From the NCBI GenBank assembly GCA_034003585.1, contig JAVEYH010000062.1, forward strand, positions 1-20,157: DNA of 20,157 nt. The letters are read 5' to 3'. This document shows positions 14,359-20,157 of this stretch, piece by piece. The stretch's first letter is position 1, and each line of letters starts with the position of its first letter. The notes below the pieces were generated by a model. That model searched no databases and was not told the origin of the DNA. It saw only the letters and a program-made list of their open reading frames with translations. Position numbers and translations under genes: made by a program. The DNA comes from JAPXSY01 sp034003585. Its GTDB lineage: Bacteria; Verrucomicrobiota; Kiritimatiellia; RFP12; UBA1067.

Positions 14359-14387
14359 GACTCACCCTTTTTTGCGATTTGCGGCTT

Positions 14388-15197
14388 TCACTCGGCATCC
14401 GGCTGGAAAGAAAACCCGCTCTGCCCGCTCTGGCGGAGGTACCAGAACCCCTGTCCCGGGTTGATCGTCACATTCGCGACCGCGCCGCCGGACGTGACCC
14501 ACTTGCCGGCCAGGGCCGGGAATTCCGGTACGGCGGGATTGTAAAAGTAGTAACGGCTGAAGGTGCCGTTGCTGTTGCACACGATGATCTTGTCCGAGCT
14601 CAGCGTGTTGCCGGTGCCGCCATACGCCCCGGTCCAGTTGATGCCCGAGCCGTTCAGCGTCACTTCCTCGCCGGAGCCGACGCCCACGAGGTTCAAGCCC
14701 TCCGCGATCGGGGTGGACTGGAGGCCTTCCGGAACCTGGCCTTTGACATAGACCGTGTTCTGCTCGCCGGCCACGCGTTTGATCCAGAACCCGTGCCCGC
14801 GGCTGACCGGGAACGCATCCGCGGACGGCGGATCCAACTCCTGGATGGCGCCTCCCGGCAGGATCAGCGAGGTGGTCACCGGCTGCCACCCCGTACCGGT
14901 CTGAAAATAGTAGTAACAGTAGACCATCGTCACGCCGTTGGTGAGCACGACCAACTGGTCCGCCAATGCCGGGTCCGAGGCATGGGAGGTCAGCCCGTTG
15001 GTGGCGACCAGATCCGCCAGCATCCCGGCGCCGCCGTCGAGGCAGGCCTCGAACGGCACGGCGATGATGGTGCTCGCACCCGCCACCGCGTTGATCGCGG
15101 CGAACCCGACGCTGTTCGTCGCTTCGATGGGCTCCATTTGAGCACGCACTGTCACGGCCATTGCAAAAAGCATGGTGAAGGAGAGAACTTTCTTCAT
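14388..15197 (-). CDS. Secreted protein with duplicated GFW-type module
   Basis: A 269-residue protein with signal peptide MKKVLSFTMLFAMAVTVRA. I do not recognise a named family, though proteins with this look (NSVGF start, GHGFWIKR ends) are common in Kiritimatiellota. The sequence appears to contain two related halves: one with DQLVVLTNGVTMVYCYYYF ... SRGHGFWIKR and one with DKIIVCNSNGTFSRYYFYN ... NPGQGFWYLR. No catalytic motif or C-terminal anchor is visible. I chose the ATG at 15197 because AAGGG lies 7 bases upstream and it starts a clean signal peptide. It is 26 bases after the preceding gene and 29 before the PEP-CTERM gene, so co-transcription is likely. The function is unknown; an extracellular or surface structural role is inferred. 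Confidence 0.75.
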   Translation of the reverse strand: MKKVLSFTMLFAMAVTVRAQMEPIEATNSVGFAAINAVAGASTIIAVPFEACLDGGAGMLADLVATNGLTSHASDPALADQLVVLTNGVTMVYCYYYFQTGTGWQPVTTSLILPGGAIQELDPPSADAFPVSRGHGFWIKRVAGEQNTVYVKGQVPEGLQSTPIAEGLNLVGVGSGEEVTLNGSGINWTGAYGGTGNTLSSDKIIVCNSNGTFSRYYFYNPAVPEFPALAGKWVTSGGAVANVTINPGQGFWYLRQSGQSGFSFQPDAE

Positions 15198-15223
15198 ATC
15201 GTTTCCCTTTCTGTCCTGCGCGC

Positions 15224-16006
15224 TCACTTAACCTCGCCCGGAACGATGACCCGGAAAAAGCGCACGGCGTCATTCGCCGGCTTCGCCACCGAGGCGCCCA
15301 ACTCCCCGCCGCCCGGCAACAGATTCTGTTGGGCGTTCACACGCGAGGCGTTCAGGGCAGGCTGCCACGCCCCGCCGGCCAGATCCGTGGTACTCTCCAC
15401 CCGGTAATTGACGCCCGGAACGAAATTCCGGATCCGCACCTGAACCGCATCCCCGCCTGTCTCCAGGGCCGAGATGACCGGCGCGGGCGTGCCGGCCCGG
15501 ACCGCAGGCAGGCCGCTCGCGGTCAGAGCCGGGGCGTCACCGCTCTCCGCCGCCACGCGCAGCGCCAGGGTCGAGGCCGCCGCATCCGGGTCCGCTGCCT
15601 GGCCGGTGACCACGGCAGCCTGGCCGGAGACCAGTCCGCCGACCGCGCCGCTGTCGGAGCGCGTGTCCAGCAGGACGATCACGAAATCACCGCCCGCCGG
15701 ATACATCCCGGCGGGATATTGGATCGCCTTGAAACCGCATTTCGACCCGGCGACGGCTTGGGATTCGATGACCTTCCTGTTGTTCTCGGGGTCAACCAGG
15801 GAGCCGTCCATGTAGATCCCTTTGAAGCCACCGGTGCCGGAATACACATAGACCAGCAGGTAGGTCTCGCCGGTCTGGACCGGCGTGCCGTCCGCGTAAA
15901 AATCGGGCCCTTCGGTGGACATGGTCACCGACAACTGCGACAGACCGGCGGCCATCAGCGCCGTCCCCGCCAACACCCCGAACAGGATCGAAATCATTTT
16001 TTTCAT
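15224..16006 (-). CDS. Secreted beta-rich protein, unknown function
   Basis: A 260-residue protein with signal peptide MKKMISILFGVLAGTALMAAG. The first half contains ETYLLVYVYSGTGGFKGIYMDG and GGDFVIVLLDTRSDSG. The second half is Ala/Gly-rich and ends with PGVNYRVESTTDLAGGAWQPA ... AVRFFRVIV, a C-terminal module seen in many verrucomicrobial secreted proteins (a 'Y-x-V-E-S-T-T-D-L ... W ... FFRV' pattern, from memory). There is no membrane anchor. The ATG at 16006 has AGGAG 7 bases upstream; a GTG at 16024 lacks one. It lies 24 bases after the LamG-like gene and 26 before the next. Its LVYV ... VIVL layout resembles LVYI ... VVLF in the PEP-CTERM protein, suggesting a shared fold, which is a weak inference. 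Confidence 0.75.
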   Translation of the reverse strand: MKKMISILFGVLAGTALMAAGLSQLSVTMSTEGPDFYADGTPVQTGETYLLVYVYSGTGGFKGIYMDGSLVDPENNRKVIESQAVAGSKCGFKAIQYPAGMYPAGGDFVIVLLDTRSDSGAVGGLVSGQAAVVTGQAADPDAAASTLALRVAAESGDAPALTASGLPAVRAGTPAPVISALETGGDAVQVRIRNFVPGVNYRVESTTDLAGGAWQPALNASRVNAQQNLLPGGGELGASVAKPANDAVRFFRVIVPGEVK

Positions 16007-16030
16007 AGTGCGTCTCCTTAACACAAGGGC

Positions 16031-17203
16031 TTAGGGGATGATTTTGACATCAAAGAACCGGTAGCCTTCGGAGATCGTGACGGTATGGGTCGCGGCACCG
16101 TTGGAGAAGGTCGGCCGGACCGGATCGCCGATGGCGACCGGCGAGCCCGCGAGCGTGGTCCGCCCGTACACCTGCACCCGGCCATTGATCGGGCCGCTCT
16201 TGCCCGCCGCGTCCACCTTCAGCGACATCGTCACCGTGAGGGAGGTCGGGGAGTTGAGATCCACCTGGGCGATGCCGAAATCGAACGAGACGGCTGCGGC
16301 GGTGGATTCGGTGCCTCCCAGCGCGTCCAGCAGATACGCCTGGCTCAATTCGTCCTGGGTCATAGAGCCGAGCGATTCCAGGCTGGCCTTGCCCTGCAGC
16401 CAGAGGTTGATCAGCGTCTGCTCATGGCCGGTGGGCGGATTCGCGCCCGCGTCGGGCAGCGTCACGGCGAGCGCGGTGGTCGGTCCCGTGATCGCGTACA
16501 TCGGGTCGCCGCGGCTCACATAGAGGTCGTCGATCAGCCCGGTGCCCCGGAAGTTCACGGCCTCAAGCGTGTTGGCCGTGCCCGCGCCGGACTTGACGGT
16601 CAGGCCGGAGACCAGGGCCTCATCGTTGAGCAGCACATCGAACTGGTCGGTGCTGTGCATCTTGATGGTCACCTGATACCACTCGTTGGTGTCAAAGGCG
16701 GTCGCGTTCGTGTAGGCGCCCGCGTTGTGGGTGACGACCAGCTTGCCCTCCGGTTCGACGAACAGGGCGAGTTTGGCGTTGGAGACCGTCTCTTCGCCCG
16801 GAGGGTCGGAGAGCGTCTCGAATTTGACCCGCATGTCCACAAACACCGGATCGGCCGTGAAGGAGATGGCCGAGGCGTCCGTGTGGGCCAGCGCGTTGGT
16901 GACCACCATACTGTCGGTGTCGAGGCTCAACACCTTGGCGTGTGCGGAGAACCAGACGTTGGAGCGCTCCGGGAAGGTGATGCCGGAGAACGAATACTCG
17001 ACCACCTCGTTGTACCCGACATCCGCCCAGGAGGGCAGGGTCTCGAACGCCTCGAGATACGCGCCGTCCGTCATCGGCGCCGTCCCCCACGCCTTCGGCA
17101 CCACATTGTTCGCGGCGCGTACGGGTTGCGCCAGGCTAACGGCCAGCACCCCGATCAACCCCGAAACCACGGTTCCCGTCAACCGCTTCCTTGTGCATCT
17201 CAT
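16031..17203 (-). CDS. Secreted LamG-like (concanavalin-like) protein
   Basis: A 390-residue protein with a signal peptide ending VRAA (about residue 31). Residues about 40-230 look like a concanavalin/LamG-type beta-sandwich: FVDMRVKFETL, KLALFVEPEGKLVVTHN, EWYQVTIKMHSTDQFDVLLNDEAL and AVNFRGTGLIDDLYVSRG. The last form is the typical closing strand of such domains in PVC surface proteins. The C-terminal 120 residues (QAYLLDALGGTES ... INGRVQVYGRTTLAG ... YRFFDVKI) match a domain I associate with Kiritimatiellota secreted proteins. The likely role is binding or structure at the cell surface, but no ligand can be inferred. The ATG at 17203 has GGAG 8 bases upstream. It is the first gene of the secreted-protein unit, 132 bases downstream of the histidine kinase. 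Confidence 0.75.
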   Translation of the reverse strand: MRCTRKRLTGTVVSGLIGVLAVSLAQPVRAANNVVPKAWGTAPMTDGAYLEAFETLPSWADVGYNEVVEYSFSGITFPERSNVWFSAHAKVLSLDTDSMVVTNALAHTDASAISFTADPVFVDMRVKFETLSDPPGEETVSNAKLALFVEPEGKLVVTHNAGAYTNATAFDTNEWYQVTIKMHSTDQFDVLLNDEALVSGLTVKSGAGTANTLEAVNFRGTGLIDDLYVSRGDPMYAITGPTTALAVTLPDAGANPPTGHEQTLINLWLQGKASLESLGSMTQDELSQAYLLDALGGTESTAAAVSFDFGIAQVDLNSPTSLTVTMSLKVDAAGKSGPINGRVQVYGRTTLAGSPVAIGDPVRPTFSNGAATHTVTISEGYRFFDVKIIP

Positions 17204-17335
17204 GAGTTTTTCTCCGTGTTAAACGAGCCCACCCGCCCGATACGGATCCAAATTTTTAAGCCAATCCAACGTATCAGTAGAAGAGTAGGCCCCCGGCATC
17301 CGGGAAGGCAAGCACAAAAATGAAAAATCTTCCGG
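17204..17335 (-). other. Spacer between histidine kinase and secreted-protein unit
   Basis: These 132 bases are AT-richer than the surroundings. On the minus strand, two T-runs follow the kinase stop within 20 bases but without a convincing stem before them. A 5-bp stem with a CAT/ATG loop lies at 17292-17304. TTGGCT, a 16-base spacer and TATCGG form a weak promoter candidate just ahead of the LamG-like gene. None of these is strong enough to call separately. Confidence 0.3.
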
Positions 17336-18934
17336 TCAGCGGAGTTTGCCCAGAACGGCCAGCGCCAGATTGCGGGGCAAATCCTGTTCGCGCCAGGGCC
17401 AGGCGACGCAAAACAGGTTGAAGTTCTGATAGAGTTCGATCTCGTTGCGTTCCATGGCCTGACAGCCGATGACCATCACGGGGAGCCGTTTGGTTTTGGC
17501 CTCTTCGCGCAGCCGCAGCACCAGATCGCGCACATCGGTATCGGTAATGCGGGTGTCGAGTATGAAAAGCGCGGGCTGGCGTTCCCAACACCCATTCAGG
17601 GCCTCGGCGGCCGATCCGGCGATTGTCACCCCGTACCCCAGCCGGGTGATGCGCTCGCGCAGCGTGCCGCACAGGCCGGGGTCCTGCGAATAGGCCAGCA
17701 CCAGCGGTTTGGGCGCGATCGGCAGGCGGACCGAGACCGCGGTGCCGCAGTCGGTGCCGGGGACCGGGCTGATGAAGGCGAGGCTGCCGCCGTGCAGCTC
17801 CACGATCTCGCGGGAGATCGCCAGGCCGAGACCGGTTCCGCTGACATGGTCCCCGACGCGGAAATAGCGTTGCGACACCTTGGGCAGCACCTCCGGCGGG
17901 ATACCCATGCCCGTGTCACTCACCGTCAGCAGGGCCAGTTTCGGCTGGTCGGGGTCCTGCGTCAGCGTGAGGGTGATCGTGCCGCCCCCGGGCGTGAACT
18001 TGACCGCGTTGCCCACGATATTGAGCACCACGCGCTCGATCTTCTGCGCGTCGCACCAGCAGAACAGCTCGCGCTCCGCGAAATCGAAGCGCATCGCGAT
18101 CCGTTTGGCGTCCGCCTGCACCTGCAGGGTCTCGGCGCCCTCGCGGATGACCGCGCCGAGCGGCGCCACCTTCCGGGTGAGGACCAGCGTGCGGTTCTCC
18201 ACCTGACGCAGATCGAGGATGTCGTTGACCGTGGCCAGCAGGCGGTGGCAGTCGGATTGGAGCCGCTCCAGATAGTGCAGCGCCTTTTCCGGCATGGGGC
18301 CGACCACCCCCCGCAACATGTTGCTGACCGCGTAGATCATGGAGGTCAGGGGGGTGCGCAATTCATGGGAGACGTTGGAGACGAACTCCATCCGCGCCCG
18401 GTCATGCGCCTGGATGCGCTCCATCGCGTGTTCGAGGTCCTGCTGCGCCTTCTGGCGCAGCGTGATGTCGCGCACGAAGAAACAGAGTTGGCCCGCGGCG
18501 TCCAGATCCACCTGGTTGACGGCGATCTCGGCGGCGAAGGAGGTGCCGTCCGCCCGTTTGCAGCGGGCCTCGACGAGCGTGTACTTCTTGTTGATCAGGT
18601 TATTGTGGATGGTGTCGAGCAGCGATTCCGTCGCACCGGAGATCAGCCGCAGCACCGACTGCCCGGTCAGGCCGCCGCACGGGATCTGGAAAAACTCCGC
18701 GGCCCGTTCGTTGCCTTCGAGAATCCGGCCGGAGCGCGAGGTGATGAGTACCGCGTCGTAGACGCTTTCCAGCAGTTTGTAGAAGGGCGTGTCCCGCTTC
18801 AGGTGCTGCGTGCGCCACGTGCGGCCGCGCCCTTTCGCCGCGCCGGCCGCGGCGTCCCGCGGCTGCCCTTCGGTGAGCGACGGCGCGACTTCGATGCGCA
18901 TGGTCTTGTCCGGACGCTTCGATTCGGCCTGCAT
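17336..18934 (-). CDS. Cytosolic PAS histidine kinase with degenerate C-terminal receiver
   Basis: A 532-residue protein without membrane segments. A PAS domain (about 50-160) is followed by a short coiled linker (RQKAQQDLEHAMERIQAHDRARMEF), HisKA with the phospho-acceptor H190 in NVSHELRTPL, and a HATPase_c domain: N box NIVGNAVKF (about 305-313), G1 SDTGMGIP (339-346), F box QRYFRV and G2 GTGLGLAIS (366-374). A receiver-like domain follows (about 409-532). It keeps the Asp at 460 (FILDTR) but has SerGln (416-417) in place of the acidic pair, Gly490 for the Thr/Ser and Trp512 for the Lys, so ordinary phosphotransfer is doubtful. The ATG at 18934 is preceded by GGGGG; an ATG at 18901 is an alternative. 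No cognate response regulator is adjacent. Control of the downstream secreted-protein unit is possible but unproven. Confidence 0.9.
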   Translation of the reverse strand: MQAESKRPDKTMRIEVAPSLTEGQPRDAAAGAAKGRGRTWRTQHLKRDTPFYKLLESVYDAVLITSRSGRILEGNERAAEFFQIPCGGLTGQSVLRLISGATESLLDTIHNNLINKKYTLVEARCKRADGTSFAAEIAVNQVDLDAAGQLCFFVRDITLRQKAQQDLEHAMERIQAHDRARMEFVSNVSHELRTPLTSMIYAVSNMLRGVVGPMPEKALHYLERLQSDCHRLLATVNDILDLRQVENRTLVLTRKVAPLGAVIREGAETLQVQADAKRIAMRFDFAERELFCWCDAQKIERVVLNIVGNAVKFTPGGGTITLTLTQDPDQPKLALLTVSDTGMGIPPEVLPKVSQRYFRVGDHVSGTGLGLAISREIVELHGGSLAFISPVPGTDCGTAVSVRLPIAPKPLVLAYSQDPGLCGTLRERITRLGYGVTIAGSAAEALNGCWERQPALFILDTRITDTDVRDLVLRLREEAKTKRLPVMVIGCQAMERNEIELYQNFNLFCVAWPWREQDLPRNLALAVLGKLR

Positions 18935-18967
18935 GACACCCCCGTCCGCGGATCGGTGTGCCCGGTG

Positions 18968-18996
18968 AAAAAGGCGCCCCGGTTCCGGGGCGCCTT
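18968..18996 (-). terminator. Intrinsic terminator of the RRM gene
   Basis: A perfect 12-bp GC-rich stem (AAGGCGCCCCGG at 18971-18982 and its complement at 18985-18996) with a very small loop. On the minus strand it is followed directly by five T (18972-18968). It starts 10 bases beyond the stop codon of the RRM gene and separates it from the histidine kinase gene, so the kinase probably has its own promoter. Confidence 0.88.
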
Positions 18997-19005
18997 CCGA
19001 TCGGG

Positions 19006-19395
19006 CTATTCGTGCGATTTGTTCTTCGCCTCATTCACCCGCAATTTGCGGCCCAGCACATCGCGGTCGTGCAGCGCCTTGATCGCCGCCTCCGCCTCCG
19101 GCCGGTTGGGCATCTCGACAAAGCCGAAGCCCTTGGACTTGTGGTTGAAGCGGTTGGTGATGATGCGCGCGGATTTGACCGCGCCGTACCGCTCGAACTC
19201 CTTGCGCATCTGCGCCTCGGTCATGTCGTAACTCAAGTTGCCGACATAGATCTCGACACAATCGCCGTCCCCGCCCGAAGCGTAACGGCTGGCGCCGTCC
19301 CCGCCGAATTTGGCGATCAGATAACCGGCGACGAAACCGATCACGCCCGCACCGATGCCGATCGTCACCGGATGGGATATCACACATTGGTTCAA
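19006..19395 (-). CDS. RRM-type RNA-binding protein with N-terminal membrane segment
   Basis: A 129-residue protein. Residues 46-124 form a single RRM with RNP2 IYVGNL (49-54) and RNP1 KGFGFVEM (88-95), so single-stranded RNA binding is expected. Bacterial RRM proteins of this type usually begin within a few residues of RNP2. Here an extra N-terminus contains a hydrophobic glycine-rich stretch, PVTIGIGAGVIGFVAGYLIAKFG (about 9-31), that looks like a membrane anchor, with a Gly/Asp-rich linker after it. The start is TTG at 19395: the site AAGGAGG (19401-19407) is 5 bases upstream, and no ATG occurs before the RRM in this frame. It lies 141 bases after rpoD and is closed by a strong terminator, so it is probably a single-gene transcript or the end of the rpoD transcript. 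Confidence 0.88.
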   Translation of the reverse strand: MNQCVISHPVTIGIGAGVIGFVAGYLIAKFGGDGASRYASGGDGDCVEIYVGNLSYDMTEAQMRKEFERYGAVKSARIITNRFNHKSKGFGFVEMPNRPEAEAAIKALHDRDVLGRKLRVNEAKNKSHE

Positions 19396-19400
19396 ACGAA

Positions 19401-19407
19401 CCTCCTT
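19401..19407 (-). promoter_or_regulatory. Strong ribosome binding site fixing a TTG start
   Basis: AAGGAGG on the minus strand lies 5 bases before TTG at 19395. This is what makes the membrane-segment-containing form the likely product; a GTG at 19383 would be 17 bases from the same site. Confidence 0.8.
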
Positions 19408-19499
19408 GGGTTTTTCTGTTTGCTCGGATCACACGGCTCTGCCCGGGGGCGGCACTGGAACCCCGCGCACGCAACCAGTCGGTGCCGGGGCCTGCGGGC

Positions 19500-19525
19500 C
19501 GCGCCGCACCCGATCGTGCGGCGCG
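19500..19525 (-). terminator. GC-rich hairpin downstream of rpoD
   Basis: A perfect 10-bp stem (CGCGCCGCAC at 19500-19509, GTGCGGCGCG at 19516-19525) with a 6-base loop, starting 11 bases beyond the rpoD stop codon. No T-tract follows, so it may attenuate, stabilise the 3' end or terminate only with Rho. The rest of the 19396-19536 spacer shows nothing definite. Confidence 0.4.
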
Positions 19526-19536
19526 CGGAACCCGCC

Positions 19537-20157
19537 TCAGCGCGTTTCCAGGAATCCCTCCAGCTTGCGCAACCGTGTGGGGTGACGCAGCTTGCGCAAG
19601 GCTTTGGCCTCAATCTGGCGGATGCGCTCGCGCGTCACGTTGAACTGTTTGCCGACCTCCTCAAGCGTGCGGGAATATCCGTCGGTCAGCCCGAACCGGA
19701 AATCCAGCACCTGACGCTCACGGTCGGTCAGTGTCGTCAGCACCTCCTGCAGACGCTCCTTCAGCATGCTGTAGGCCGTCATCTCCGAAGGGTTCTCCGC
19801 GGACTTGTCCTCGATGAAGTCGCCGAAATGGGCGTCATCCCCGTCTCCCACCGGGCTCTGCAGCGAAATAGGCTGCTGGGCCATGCGGTAAACGGCGCGG
19901 ACGCGCTCGACAGGGATGTCCATCTCTTCGGCGGCCTCTTCCGGCGTGGGCTCGCGGCCCAGTTCCTGCACGAGTTTCTTCTGCACGCGCAGAAGCTTGT
20001 TGATCGTCTCGATCATGTGGACCGGAATGCGGATCGTGCGCGCCTGATCCGCAATGGCCCGGGTCGCCGCCTGGCGGATCCACCAGGTGGCGTACGTGCT
20101 GAACTTGTATCCCCGGCGGTACTCGAATTTCTCCACGGCCTTCATCAGGCCGGTGTT
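19537..20157 (-). CDS. rpoD: RNA polymerase sigma factor RpoD (5' part outside the window)
   Basis: The visible 206 residues start inside region 2 (NTGLMKAVEKFEYRRGYKFSTYATWWIRQAATRAIADQ), which contains the -10 recognition helix, and continue through region 3 (TIRIPVHMIETINKL ... LGREPTPEEAAEEM) to region 4 with the -35 helix-turn-helix (TLEEVGKQFNVTRERIRQIEAKALRKLRHP). This is a primary sigma-70: the region 2.4 and 4.2 text is nearly identical to that of E. coli RpoD. An Ala replaces the usual Ile in WWIRQAITR. The protein ends GFLETR with a normal length after region 4. The reading frame is open through the window edge, so regions 1 and early 2 lie beyond it; the internal Met at 20145 is not the start. 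Confidence 0.97.
   Translation of the reverse strand, partial: NTGLMKAVEKFEYRRGYKFSTYATWWIRQAATRAIADQARTIRIPVHMIETINKLLRVQKKLVQELGREPTPEEAAEEMDIPVERVRAVYRMAQQPISLQSPVGDGDDAHFGDFIEDKSAENPSEMTAYSMLKERLQEVLTTLTDRERQVLDFRFGLTDGYSRTLEEVGKQFNVTRERIRQIEAKALRKLRHPTRLRKLEGFLETR

Noticed and set aside
17223..17260. A firm promoter call for the secreted-protein unit
   Set aside because: TTGGCT and TATCGG with a 16-base spacer match consensus poorly, and several equally weak alternatives exist in the AT-richer spacer.

Overview
The window reads as a piece of a GC-rich, diderm chromosome in the PVC superphylum, most likely the Kiritimatiellota/Verrucomicrobiota. This rests on the outer-membrane biogenesis genes (bamA, skp, lpxD), a PEP-CTERM surface protein, small secreted proteins of a type common in that group, and a pseudopilin set resembling the Verru_Chthon cassette. 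The taxon is an inference; there is no rRNA gene to settle it. Every gene I can support lies on the minus strand, so transcription runs from high to low coordinates. A run of exactly 100 N (6045-6144) is a scaffold gap of unknown true size.

In transcription order: the C-terminal two thirds of the housekeeping sigma factor RpoD (19537 to the window end); a small RNA-binding protein with an N-terminal membrane segment, followed by a clear intrinsic terminator (18968-18996); a cytosolic PAS histidine kinase carrying a degenerate receiver domain (17336-18934); then a tightly spaced five-gene unit (10518-17203). That unit encodes three secreted proteins, one PEP-CTERM protein and a large membrane protein, whose DUF2723-like N-terminus lacks the usual acidic motif and whose C-terminus is rich in TPRs.

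Next comes bamA-skp-lpxD, with gaps of 9 bases and a 1-base overlap: outer-membrane protein assembly, its periplasmic chaperone and an early lipid A acyltransferase. LpxD runs into the gap. Beyond the gap lies a type II secretion/type IV pilus-like cluster: a GspF/PilC inner-membrane protein and five pseudopilins with prepilin cleavage sites and Glu+5. The cluster is probably incomplete, since ATPase, secretin and further pseudopilins are not in view.

The most unusual feature is the non-coding DNA between 0.5 and 10.5 kb. It holds (i) seven short tandem arrays that differ in sequence but all have a 7-base period, and (ii) a family of perfect or near-perfect hairpins that always have a three-base loop closed by TC...GA, with covarying stems. 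Several of these repeats sit inside the coding leaders of the pseudopilins, upstream of the prepilin peptidase site, giving leaders of up to about 57 residues. No tRNA, rRNA, CRISPR array, insertion sequence or phage gene was seen.
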